Origin: Pullibacteroides sp964436335 | GTDB lineage: Bacteria > Bacteroidota > Bacteroidia > Bacteroidales > P3 | Direction of reading: 5' to 3' | Assembly: GCA_964436335.1 (NCBI GenBank) | Contig: CAYTCD010000036.1 | Location: 1-18,528, forward strand | Length of the DNA stretch: 18,528 nucleotides | In this document: positions 1-8,193 of the stretch, in pieces | How positions within the stretch are numbered: position 1 is the first letter of the stretch | Layout of the letters: every line of letters begins with the position of its first letter | The notes under the pieces: model-generated | What the model saw: only the letters and a program-made list of their open reading frames with translations | Told to the model about the DNA's origin: nothing | Databases searched by the model: none | Program-made: the position numbers and the translations under genes

Positions 1-268
1 ATTGGCGTTGCATGAATTCGGCAAACTCGGCATTGGTTTTATCCCGAAACGCCTCATACCGCTGCCGCGCCTCCGACTTGAACTTGGCGAAGTCTTGTTT
101 TTGCTTCTCCGCAGACTTGTCGAAATCGCGTTGGTGTTGTTCCACGAACTTGTCGAAGTCGCTTTGGGTTGAGGGTTGGGCGTGAAGTTGAGTAACACCA
201 ACAATCATTGAAAGCGCCCACCAAATAAGTGGTGCTATATATCTTAATAGATTTTTTTTAGCATGCAT
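1..268 (-). CDS. Secreted coiled-coil protein, 3' end beyond left edge (partial)
   Basis: This is the N-terminal 89 codons of a gene that runs off the left edge; it starts at the ATG at 268. Residues 1-31 look like a signal peptide: a lysine-rich start, a hydrophobic stretch with two tryptophans, and a likely signal peptidase I site after LHA, followed by Gln. The rest is highly charged, rich in Lys, Glu, Gln and Phe, with a repeated DFDKF / DFAKF-type pattern that predicts a long helix or coiled coil. It follows the 321-1211 gene by 52 bases on the same strand, so it is probably the last visible member of the nine-gene envelope operon. No family is recognised. An A8 tract (252-259) lies at codons 4-6, in the leader. 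A periplasmic or surface-attached helical protein is an inference. Confidence 0.7.
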   Translation of the reverse strand, partial: MHAKKNLLRYIAPLIWWALSMIVGVTQLHAQPSTQSDFDKFVEQHQRDFDKSAEKQKQDFAKFKSEARQRYEAFRDKTNAEFAEFMQRQ

Positions 269-320
269 ATGTTTTATATTATAATAAACAGAAGAAAGGT
301 TTCAATAATGAAAAGTATAA

Positions 321-1211
321 TCATCGAAATTCTACAATACGATTCTTCTTTCGGCTGAAATGCTTTATTTCTTTGTCTGTCATTGTTCTGACTGCACGAA
401 CATTATGTTGATCTCGAGAAGCCTCATATGATATTTTTCCATTTCGAAAATCAATTGCATCATTACCTTTTGTCCAATAGAACGTACCTTTGCTTTCTTG
501 ATTCTGCAATGTCCTAAAGCCTCCGATTAAATCTGCGTTTAGATAACAGAACATTAATTCTTGTACTGTCGGCAATCTCCAATTGGTGTATCCACCTAAT
601 TGAGAACTGCTACACATTTTCCCGCCCACGAAAGAACTCCCTATTCCTAAATCTTCTTTTTGAACCATTATCCCTAATGAAGGAATAACGATATAAGCAT
701 GTTTTGTGTCATTAATGTTTGATTTCTTTCGTTTTTTGGTATTGTTTTTTGTCGTTAGGCATTTAGTGAAATCATTCCATATGGGGCGTATGTTCGCATC
801 TCTTGTTACTTGGCATAACACGTAACACCGGTATCCTTGTTTCACGTGTTCTGTATATTCACAGACCTTATTTACAGGAATACGATGCAGAATGGCAATG
901 TCTTCAAATGTTTTTCCTTTCTGAACTGCTTCTGTGATTTCAGAAGAAGATATTCTATACCCCAAGCGCATAATATTGGATTGAAAAACACGTATTATAG
1001 CTTGATTACGTGCCTCCAATTCAGTACGTCCACTTGCCGATTCCACTACATACAAATAGGTCTTATTGCCGGGCTTAGGTAGTTTATACAACCAATTTGG
1101 TTGGGCCTGGGTACATAAAGACAATGAAATTGCGTAAAGAAACAGAATAGTCAATAATCTGCTCTTTGTTGATAAGTTGAAGTATATGTTTTGCTTAGTT
1201 TTGGTAATCAT
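321..1211 (-). CDS. Secreted LPP20-like / DUF1566 fusion protein
   Basis: A 296-residue exported protein. The ATG at 1211 is preferred; a longer reading at 1223 would need a TTG start. A signal peptide occupies roughly residues 1-37 (basic start, hydrophobic core, cleavage near TQAQ). Residues 38-140 are LPP20-like: a PNW start, an Ala/Glu helix (ELEARNQA) and a closing strand (RCYVLCQV) preceded by IPVNKVCEYTE. A lysine-rich linker follows, then a DUF1566 (Lcl_C) domain at about 170-280, with the hallmarks MVQKEDLG, GGYTNWRLPT, ELM, LIGGF, YW, IDF.NG and VRAVRT. A basic tail of about 17 residues ends it. It joins in one chain two modules that are mostly separate elsewhere in the operon, which argues that they work together. 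The binding target is unknown; the location is probably periplasmic or surface. Confidence 0.85.
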   Translation of the reverse strand: MITKTKQNIYFNLSTKSRLLTILFLYAISLSLCTQAQPNWLYKLPKPGNKTYLYVVESASGRTELEARNQAIIRVFQSNIMRLGYRISSSEITEAVQKGKTFEDIAILHRIPVNKVCEYTEHVKQGYRCYVLCQVTRDANIRPIWNDFTKCLTTKNNTKKRKKSNINDTKHAYIVIPSLGIMVQKEDLGIGSSFVGGKMCSSSQLGGYTNWRLPTVQELMFCYLNADLIGGFRTLQNQESKGTFYWTKGNDAIDFRNGKISYEASRDQHNVRAVRTMTDKEIKHFSRKKNRIVEFR

Positions 1212-1289
1212 ACTATAAAACAATTAAAGGAAAATTAAATACGTGATGTGAAGTGTCTTTTTCTTTGCTTTTGAGTTTGAGCATTTTTA

Positions 1290-3794
1290 TTATTCGGTAA
1301 TTGTGCGGACAGCACGGACAGCATGGACCTTCTCAAAACTATCCCACGTTAACTCTCCATTATTGAAATCTATACAGTTGTAGTTTAAGCGGTTGACGGG
1401 GAGGGGGGAGTTGGACCAGTATTTTGTAGCCATGAAGCCACCAATCAAATTCCTATTAGTGTAAAGTGTCATTAACTCATCTTTTGTCGGCATACGCCAA
1501 TCGGTATAACCCGCCACAATCGAGCCGTTACACATAGTATTTGCCGTAGATATATCCCCGTAGCCCAAATCTTCTTTCTGTATCATAAGATTTGTTCCTT
1601 TTATGATGACATAGAAAGGGTTTTCTGCAACAAAACGTACAACATCCCCATAGGCTATTCTATCGTCACTTTTTACATACGTCCTCATATAGTACGTTTC
1701 ACCTTCTTCAAGCCCATTGACCTCTTTTGTGTACGCTCCTGTTGCCGTACCGGATACGACAAATTGAACGACAGACGGTTCATCCATCGTCGGTACCGGC
1801 ATGGTTCCATAAATAAATCCCCGTTCTGTATAACGCGGATCGCCCAAACTTACAATTTCCCCGTTAAAAGTAACTGAATTGGGGGTAATATTGCTTACAG
1901 CATGTGTTTTTACCTGCGGAAGAACCGCTGAAAAGTCCAATGTATTTTCCATGCCATAAACAGTTCCTTTACTATTGGTAACATAGGCGCGCACATAATA
2001 TACCTTGCCTAAAACCAAATCGGTTGCATTGCTCGTATATTCTCCCGTACCATTTCCAACAGATACAATTTTCGTATCATTTTCTATAGTGGGATTGTGT
2101 ACTTCCGCATACACAAATCCCCGTTCCGTATAGGGAAGATCGCCTGAAGAAACTATCGTGGCATTGAGTGTCGCCGTTCCATTGGCACGACTGATATTTG
2201 TAGGATTGTTTGTCTGTACTATTGGCATTACAGCATTGAAATCGATACTTACTTCTTTGCCGTATACCGTACCCTTGCTGTTCGTTACATAAGCTCGGAC
2301 ATGGTAAACCTTGCCCTCTTGTATATTCGAAGCGTTGGCACTAAAATCGCCAATACCACTACCCGAAGCCGTCACCATTGTATTATCAAGCGTGGGATTG
2401 TGAATTTCTGCATACACAAAGCCCCGTTCGGTATAGGGTAAATCGCCTATGTCCGTAATCGTGCCGTTGAATGTAACTGTCCCATTCGCTACATTCCTAT
2501 TCGTGGGGGCTTTCGTCTGTACCGTTGGCATCGTTGCTGTCATATTCACAGTTTTATCTTCTCCATATGCCGTTCCATTCGCATTGGTGGCATATGCTCG
2601 GATATGGTATTCTTTCCCTTCTTCCAAACCGCTGATATTGGCACTATATTTTCCTGTACCGTTACCTGATACCTCTTTCTTTGCGTCATCTATTGTAGGG
2701 TTCGGGACAATACCATACACGAATCCTTTTTCTGTATAAGCGGGATCACCATTTTCCAGAACGTTTCCATTAAATATTGCTGAACCATTCGCAACATTCA
2801 CCGATGAGATGGACTCGGTTTCTACCGCTGGCAGTGTCGATTCGGGAATTACACTCACTGAATTGCTGCTGTAAACCACACCGAGACTGTTTGATGCATA
2901 GGCACGCACACTATACGTTTTCCCTAATTCAAGATTACGTACCTGTATCGCATAGGATTTGTCTTCATTAACGACCACCGTCAGTTTCTCTATCGTATTT
3001 TCAAGCGTGGCCACAGACTCGGTTGTATAAACAAATCCGCGTTCTGTATAGGGAGGATTCCCTTGATTAATGATTTCTCCATGGAAGATAGCTGTAGTTG
3101 CCGTTACATTGCTAGCCTCCGATACATTCACGACAATGGCCTTTCTGTTGTTCATGGCCAATACCAACAATTCTTTGCTGCCGTTATTAGAGGTAATCTG
3201 TATAGTGGTAGCATTTTGTTTCTCGTCCAGTTGGTTGCGGTCGATGGTTACAACAATGGCTTGCGTACCGCTTGCTTCCAATTTTCCAGATTCTATACTG
3301 AAAGATTCAATCCATTTCGCCGTTTTGGTTATCTGCCATTGCAGGGATTCCGAACCATCGTTAAAAATATTGAAAGAACGGGCTTCATCAGATTCCGCAT
3401 CTCCAAAATTCAACGTATCCAATTCTTTTCCTGTACCGTCCAATATCTTCAATGCCGGCGGCAGTTTCTCTATCTGCACATCACTCTGTGTCGCTTTATT
3501 GGAGTTGACAACGATTTCGTTGCTTACCAATTCCTCATAACCGGTTTTTGTGATATGCAGTTTGTAAACACCTGGATCGACTTCATTAAACTCGTATTGC
3601 CCCTCTGAACCAGTTATCGTTTTAATCCCGCTCGGTAGCAATTCCACCCCTGCCGTCTTTATCGGTTCGCCTGTCGCTTTATCGGTAATACAACCGTTAA
3701 TGGATCCGGGGCATTCTTTCTCTTTGCAACCGAAAGGGAAAACTAACAATAGACTAAAAGCAGTTGAATATGTAATATAGAGTATCTTTTTCAT
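1290..3794 (-). CDS. Multidomain surface lipoprotein: CarboxypepD_reg-like, BACON, five FN3-like repeats, DUF1566 tip (copy A)
   Basis: An 834-residue lipoprotein. The start at 3794 (MKKILYI) matches the paralog; an upstream ATG at 3818 overlaps the paralog's stop as TAATG and would add 8 residues. The lipid-attachment Cys is at 23, followed by KEKE, a charged run like Bacteroidota surface-export signals. The order is: a CarboxypepD_reg-like beta domain at about 30-110 (ITDKATGEPI...), a BACON-like domain at 125-215 (SFNIFNDGSESLQW), five FN3-like repeats at about 225-722 with the signature YTERGFVY...VRAYVTNSKGTVYG, and a DUF1566 domain at about 735-834 (AGYTDWRMPTKDEL, LIGGF, YWS, VRAVRTITE). 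The design suggests a stalk carrying a lectin-like tip, so an adhesin or ligand sensor is the likely role, by inference. It is a tandem duplicate of the gene at 3818-6337, with the tip strongly diverged. Confidence 0.88.
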   Translation of the reverse strand: MKKILYITYSTAFSLLLVFPFGCKEKECPGSINGCITDKATGEPIKTAGVELLPSGIKTITGSEGQYEFNEVDPGVYKLHITKTGYEELVSNEIVVNSNKATQSDVQIEKLPPALKILDGTGKELDTLNFGDAESDEARSFNIFNDGSESLQWQITKTAKWIESFSIESGKLEASGTQAIVVTIDRNQLDEKQNATTIQITSNNGSKELLVLAMNNRKAIVVNVSEASNVTATTAIFHGEIINQGNPPYTERGFVYTTESVATLENTIEKLTVVVNEDKSYAIQVRNLELGKTYSVRAYASNSLGVVYSSNSVSVIPESTLPAVETESISSVNVANGSAIFNGNVLENGDPAYTEKGFVYGIVPNPTIDDAKKEVSGNGTGKYSANISGLEEGKEYHIRAYATNANGTAYGEDKTVNMTATMPTVQTKAPTNRNVANGTVTFNGTITDIGDLPYTERGFVYAEIHNPTLDNTMVTASGSGIGDFSANASNIQEGKVYHVRAYVTNSKGTVYGKEVSIDFNAVMPIVQTNNPTNISRANGTATLNATIVSSGDLPYTERGFVYAEVHNPTIENDTKIVSVGNGTGEYTSNATDLVLGKVYYVRAYVTNSKGTVYGMENTLDFSAVLPQVKTHAVSNITPNSVTFNGEIVSLGDPRYTERGFIYGTMPVPTMDEPSVVQFVVSGTATGAYTKEVNGLEEGETYYMRTYVKSDDRIAYGDVVRFVAENPFYVIIKGTNLMIQKEDLGYGDISTANTMCNGSIVAGYTDWRMPTKDELMTLYTNRNLIGGFMATKYWSNSPLPVNRLNYNCIDFNNGELTWDSFEKVHAVRAVRTITE
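1611..1790. repeat. 180-bp perfect repeat, copy A (fifth FN3-like module)
   Basis: Bases 1611-1790 are identical to 4154-4333 at every position, including third codon positions. Mismatches begin on both sides (1610 and 1791). The surrounding duplicated sequence differs every 10-20 bases, so this block stands out. Confidence 0.9.
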
Positions 3795-3817
3795 TTCTTT
3801 GTATTCAAACGTTTTCA

Positions 3818-6337
3818 TTATTCAGTGATGGTTCGAACGGCACGAATTCTGCCAGAAACAGGCGATCTAGATTGGCTGTCATCAACGTGTCCGTTAGCAA
3901 AATTTATATAAAAGTAAAATTCTCCGTAGTAAGTGCTGCTGGCCTTAGAAGACGACCAATAGTCTGTATTTGAAAATCCTCCAATCAATGTCTTATTGAA
4001 ATAAAGTGTCATTAACTCATCCTTCGTCGGTAAACGCCAATCGGTATAACCCGCCAATGTTGAATTTTCGCATATTGTATTTGCTGTATTCCAAATCAGG
4101 TTGCCGCCTAAATCCTCTTTCTGTACCATAAGATTTATTTCTTTTATGATGAAATAGAAAGGGTTTTCTGCAACAAAACGTACAACATCCCCATAGGCTA
4201 TTCTATCGTCACTTTTTACATACGTCCTCATATAGTACGTTTCACCTTCTTCAAGCCCATTGACCTCTTTTGTGTACGCTCCTGTTGCCGTACCGGATAC
4301 GACAAATTGAACGACAGACGGTTCATCCATCGTTGGTACCGGCATGGTTCCATAAATAAATCCCCGTTCCGTATAACGCGGATCTCCCAAACTTATGATT
4401 TCCCCGTTAAAAGTAGCCGAATTGGGGGTAATATTGCTTACTGCACGTGTTTCAACCTGCGGAAGTTCCGCTGAAAAGTCCAAGGTATTTTCCATACCAT
4501 AAATAGTCCCTTTACGATTAATGACATAGGCCCGCACATAATAAACCTTACCTAAGACCAATTTGGTCGCATTGCTTGTATAGACACCTAAACCATTTCC
4601 GACAGATACGATTTTCGTGTCATTTTCTATGGTCGGATTGTGCACTTCCGCATATACAAATCCCCGTTCGGTATAGGGAAGATCTCCTATCTCTGTAATC
4701 GTTCCGTTGAATGTGGCTGTTCCATTGGCACGATTGATATTGGTTGGACTTTTTGTTTCCACTATCGGCATTATGGCGTTGAAATCCACACTCACTTCCT
4801 CTCCATATACCGTCCCCTTACTGTTAGTTACATAAGCGCGGATATAATAAATCTTGCCCTCCTGCATATCCGAAACATTGGCACTGAAATCCCCTGTGCC
4901 ATTACCGGAAACTGGCACTTTTGTATCGTCAAGCGTTGGATTATGCACATCCGCATATACAAATCCCCGTTCGGTATAAGGCAAATCACCAATCTTCGTA
5001 ATCGTTCCGTTAAATGTAACTGTGCCGTTCGCTATGTTTCTATTCGTTGAAGCTTTTGTCTGTACTTCCGGCATCGTTGCCGTCATATCAACCTTCTTAT
5101 CCTCTCCATACGCTGTTCCGTTTGCATTGGTGGCATAGGCTCGAATATGGTATTCTTTCCCCTCTTCCAAACCGCTGATATTAGCACTATATTTTCCTGT
5201 ACCGTTACCTGACACTTCTTTCCTTGTGTCATCTATCGTAGGGTTCGGTACAATACCATAGACAAATCCCTTTTCTGTATAAGCAGGATCTCCTTCCTCA
5301 AGAATATTACCATTGAAAATGGCTGTTCCATTGACAATATTTACCGATGTAATGGATTCTGTCTCCACTGCCGGCAGGGTCGATTTAGGAATCACACTCA
5401 CCGAATTGCTACTGTAAACCACACCGAGACTGTTTGATGCATAGGCACGCACACTATACGTTTTCCCTAATTCAAGATTACGTACCTGTATCGAATAAGA
5501 TTTGTCCTCATTAACGGCTACCGTTAACTTCTCTATCGTATTTTCAAGTGTGGCCACCGATTCGGTTGTATAGACAAAACCGCGTTCCGTAAAAGGAGGC
5601 GTTCCCTGATTGACAATTTCACCATGGAAGATGGCTGTGGTTGCCGTTACATTGGTAGCCTCCGATACATTTACAACAATGGCCTTTCTGTTGTTCATGG
5701 CCAATACCAACAATTCTTTGCTACCGTTATTGGATGTAATCTGTATGGTGGTGGCATTTTGTTTTTCTTCCAATTGGTTACGGTCGATAGTTACAACAAT
5801 AGCCTGTGTGCCACCCGCTTCCAATTTCCCTGACTCTACGCTAAAAGATTCAATCCATTTAGCCGTTTTGGTTATCTGCCATTGCAAAGATTCCGAACCG
5901 TCATTAAAAATATTGAATGAACGGGCTTCATCGGATTCCGCCTCTCCGAAATTCAAGGTGTCCACTTCTTTTCCTGCTCCATCCAAGATCTTCAACGCCG
6001 GCGGCAGTTTTTCTATCTGCACATCACTCTGTGTCGCTTTATTGGAGTTAACAACTATTTCGTTACTCACCAATTCTTCATAACCGGTTTTCGTGATATG
6101 CAGGTTGTAAACACCTGGGGCGATTTCGTTAAATTCGTATTGACCCTCCGAACCTGTTACCGTTTTTACTCCACTCGGTAACAATTCCACCCCCGCTGTC
6201 TTAATCGGTTCACCTGTAGCCTTATCGGTAATACTACCGTGAATGGAACCGGGCAGTTCTTTTTCCTTACAGCCATACCAAAGAGTTGCGGATAGACAAA
6301 GAAGGGTTGCGATGAAGATGTACAGTATCTTTTTCAT
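3818..6337 (-). CDS. Multidomain surface lipoprotein: CarboxypepD_reg-like, BACON, five FN3-like repeats, DUF1566 tip (copy B)
   Basis: An 839-residue paralog of the next gene in the operon, with the same domain order. The ATG at 6337 is chosen because the longer reading at 6355 would start with TTG. The leader ends at Cys23 followed by KEKE; the lipobox (WYG-C) is not canonical at -3. From codon 1 to the end of the fifth FN3-like repeat, copies A and B have the same length (6337-4154 against 3794-1611), with no net insertion. The tip keeps AGYTDWRLPTKDELMTLY, LIGGF, YWS and IRAVRTITE but differs in the loops between them and is 5 residues longer. It sits 68 bases downstream of the 6424-7191 gene. 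The BACON and DUF1566 families have been linked to carbohydrate or mucin binding; binding here is inferred. Confidence 0.88.
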   Translation of the reverse strand: MKKILYIFIATLLCLSATLWYGCKEKELPGSIHGSITDKATGEPIKTAGVELLPSGVKTVTGSEGQYEFNEIAPGVYNLHITKTGYEELVSNEIVVNSNKATQSDVQIEKLPPALKILDGAGKEVDTLNFGEAESDEARSFNIFNDGSESLQWQITKTAKWIESFSVESGKLEAGGTQAIVVTIDRNQLEEKQNATTIQITSNNGSKELLVLAMNNRKAIVVNVSEATNVTATTAIFHGEIVNQGTPPFTERGFVYTTESVATLENTIEKLTVAVNEDKSYSIQVRNLELGKTYSVRAYASNSLGVVYSSNSVSVIPKSTLPAVETESITSVNIVNGTAIFNGNILEEGDPAYTEKGFVYGIVPNPTIDDTRKEVSGNGTGKYSANISGLEEGKEYHIRAYATNANGTAYGEDKKVDMTATMPEVQTKASTNRNIANGTVTFNGTITKIGDLPYTERGFVYADVHNPTLDDTKVPVSGNGTGDFSANVSDMQEGKIYYIRAYVTNSKGTVYGEEVSVDFNAIMPIVETKSPTNINRANGTATFNGTITEIGDLPYTERGFVYAEVHNPTIENDTKIVSVGNGLGVYTSNATKLVLGKVYYVRAYVINRKGTIYGMENTLDFSAELPQVETRAVSNITPNSATFNGEIISLGDPRYTERGFIYGTMPVPTMDEPSVVQFVVSGTATGAYTKEVNGLEEGETYYMRTYVKSDDRIAYGDVVRFVAENPFYFIIKEINLMVQKEDLGGNLIWNTANTICENSTLAGYTDWRLPTKDELMTLYFNKTLIGGFSNTDYWSSSKASSTYYGEFYFYINFANGHVDDSQSRSPVSGRIRAVRTITE
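4154..4333. repeat. 180-bp perfect repeat, copy B (fifth FN3-like module)
   Basis: The partner of 1611-1790, in direct orientation and 2543 bases away, encoding the last stalk module just before the DUF1566 tip. A second, shorter perfect block of 82 bases is at 2869-2950 and 5412-5493. Confidence 0.9.
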
Positions 6338-6423
6338 CTTTATAATAATTTTCAACTAATCAACACTACTTACAGTTAACTTGGCCTGTTTTGGCTTTGT
6401 TATTGAGGCCTCTCAGTTGTTTT

Positions 6424-7191
6424 TCATTCTTTATATTGTCGATACCTCAATTTGCGGTATAAGTCCTGCCGCAAAGCGTCGAAATACATGAAACCGATAT
6501 AGCCATATCTTTCAGGATTTTGTAGCAAATATTCATTATGCAGTACATACCCATATTGTTGCATATACAAAGGAATGGCATTACTTACATACAAAAATGG
6601 GGTGATTCTTTCTGTGTTCAATACCCAAAAGAAACCATCTTCAGCATATTCGCTTTGGCAATAAAAACCATATTTCCCATTATTCTCTATGGCAAAAATT
6701 TCATCCACAGAATCGTTCTTTATATGTCCGTTATAAGCAAACTCCAAATCTTCTGTAGAAGCCAAACTCCAGTATTGATATTGCAGCAATACCAATACTG
6801 GGCCGTTTTTCAAACGACATTGGTCGAGAACGATATAATGAACCGGTATTTTCAAGGTGGCGGAGATTCTGAGGGCGTTGTTCCTCATATCGGAAGATGT
6901 CTCACTCACAGAGATTAAGTGTCCGCGAACCACATTCGTATCCGATTGTTGCAAGGCCGCACGGATAAGGGCAAAACAAATGGCTTGTTCATATTCCGCT
7001 TCTGTTATTTTGGGGAATGCACTCAAAGATATGCCGACCGCCTGATTGGGGGCCTGCTCATAATACCACTTCGGCAACCTATCCACCTCCGGAATCTGCA
7101 AATCCGAAGCAGCGGATTGCGCTTGCAATGGGCTTCTGCCCGTTGCAAGCAACAATCCAACTAGACATAGTCTAAAAATGATTCTCCACAT
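6424..7191 (-). CDS. Exported protein with LPP20-like N-terminal half
   Basis: A 255-residue protein starting at the ATG at 7191, 2 bases after the stop of the gene before it, so probably translationally coupled. Residues 1-25 form a signal peptide (hydrophobic core, cleavage after LQA). Residues about 38-145 follow the LPP20-like pattern shared across this operon: LPKWYYEQ, then AVGISLSA, an Ala-rich helix (AEYEQAICFALIRAAL), and a closing strand VLVLLQYQYW. The C-terminal third is rich in Tyr and Phe and matches no family I can name; it lacks the DUF1566 signatures. It lies between two DUF1566 lipoprotein genes, so a partner role in the same envelope assembly is likely. The exact function is unknown. 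Confidence 0.78.
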   Translation of the reverse strand: MWRIIFRLCLVGLLLATGRSPLQAQSAASDLQIPEVDRLPKWYYEQAPNQAVGISLSAFPKITEAEYEQAICFALIRAALQQSDTNVVRGHLISVSETSSDMRNNALRISATLKIPVHYIVLDQCRLKNGPVLVLLQYQYWSLASTEDLEFAYNGHIKNDSVDEIFAIENNGKYGFYCQSEYAEDGFFWVLNTERITPFLYVSNAIPLYMQQYGYVLHNEYLLQNPERYGYIGFMYFDALRQDLYRKLRYRQYKE

Positions 7192-7193
7192 GG

Positions 7194-8180
7194 TTATTCA
7201 GTGATGGTGCGAACAGCACGAACCTTCCGGCTCGTCCAACTAATAAAGTCGTCGTCACAGTAGTCATTCATTCTAACAACGTAATACCAATCGTGTCCGT
7301 CCTCGGTTTTATAAAAAGTTGAACTCCAATAGGAATCGGATGAAAATCCGCCAATAATATCTTTGTAGCTACATATTGTTGACAACTCGCCTCGTGTCGG
7401 CATACGCCAATCTGAATACCCACCAACACGCGAAGATTGGCAAGCTGAACTAGCTTCAAGCCATTCACAGTTGCCAACAGGAATATCTGTTTCTTGAATC
7501 ATTAAACCTTGTTGTCTCCATACAATGATACCTTGGGGGGCCTGTTCGATTTTAAATGTTTGTGGAGTTCCTATATCTTCGCCATAGGAGTCTTTTGTAT
7601 AAGCATATACTTTATATGTCCCACTTTCTATTCCTCGAACACATATTTCAAAATTAAATATATCATTTTGGGGTTCTGGTAGAGGTACAGCTACACGAAC
7701 GCCCGTTTCTATCGATTGACCATCTTGTGTGTAAATAAATCCAACCTCTTGCGGATCACTATAGCCGTACCGAGAACATTTTCCCATAAATACAACACGG
7801 TTGCCTATTATGGTTATCACTGGAAGCGTTTGTACATTGTAATTGGGTCTTGCCGTTTTTTGGAGGCGTAAATTGGCCTCTGTTTTTTCTCCGGGCACTA
7901 CCGTTACGGATTTACGGTTGGTGCTATAGCCGTTCTTTTGCACGGTAATCGTGTATTGTTGCGGTTCCAAAGCCTGATACTCGTAACGGCCGTTTTCTGC
8001 GGTCATCAAACTGGTGCCGCCGGGGCTCAATACGACAATCGCGTTCACTATAGGTTCGGCGGTATCCATATCGGTTACCACGCCGTAGATACTGCCGAAG
8101 GTATCGTATGCCGAGGGTTTGCAAGAAAACATCGCTGTCAATAAAATGACAGGAAACAATAATTTCAAAATCCTTTTCAT
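7194..8180 (-). CDS. Lipoprotein with CarboxypepD_reg-like domain, one degenerate FN3-like module and DUF1566 tip
   Basis: A 328-residue lipoprotein. The ATG at 8180 is preferred: it gives a clean leader with Cys20 (MFS-C), whereas the longer reading at 8207 needs GTG and overlaps the preceding stop. A CarboxypepD_reg-like domain covers about 28-105 (SIYGVVTDMDTAEPIVNA...). A single diverged FN3-like module covers 112-212, where EVGFIYTQDG and YKVYAYTKDSYG echo the GFVY and VRAY signatures of the large paralogs. DUF1566 covers about 218-328 (LMIQETDI, GGYSDWRMPT, IIGGF, YWSST, VRAVRTITE). This is a short-stalk version of the two large lipoproteins, without BACON and with one stalk module instead of five. 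The shared ending VRAVRTITE points to common descent of the three tips. It is probably surface or outer-membrane anchored. Confidence 0.87.
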   Translation of the reverse strand: MKRILKLLFPVILLTAMFSCKPSAYDTFGSIYGVVTDMDTAEPIVNAIVVLSPGGTSLMTAENGRYEYQALEPQQYTITVQKNGYSTNRKSVTVVPGEKTEANLRLQKTARPNYNVQTLPVITIIGNRVVFMGKCSRYGYSDPQEVGFIYTQDGQSIETGVRVAVPLPEPQNDIFNFEICVRGIESGTYKVYAYTKDSYGEDIGTPQTFKIEQAPQGIIVWRQQGLMIQETDIPVGNCEWLEASSACQSSRVGGYSDWRMPTRGELSTICSYKDIIGGFSSDSYWSSTFYKTEDGHDWYYVVRMNDYCDDDFISWTSRKVRAVRTITE

Positions 8181-8193
8181 TGTATCTGTATCT

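Noticed and set aside
1629..5665. CRISPR-like or satellite repeat array
   Set aside because: The periodic similarity of about 290-300 bases is protein-coding FN3-like modules in one open frame, not short repeats with spacers.
3063..6083. Plus-strand open frames opposite the large lipoproteins, similar at both copies
   Set aside because: They are antisense reflections of duplicated coding sequence, with low-complexity translations and no recognisable domain.
1290..6337. Diversity-generating retroelement target
   Set aside because: The DUF1566 tips are lectin-like and diverged, but no reverse transcriptase, template repeat or A-specific substitution pattern is visible, and the loops also differ in length.
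6356..6423. Terminator or internal promoter between the LPP20-like gene and copy B
   Set aside because: Only a short GAGGCCTC palindrome and a 5-base inverted repeat were seen, with no U-run and no clear TAnnTTTG element.
1290..8180. Type IX secretion C-terminal signal on the DUF1566 proteins
   Set aside because: The shared ending VRAVRTITE is part of the DUF1566 domain, and the proteins carry lipoprotein leaders instead of a T9SS C-terminal domain.
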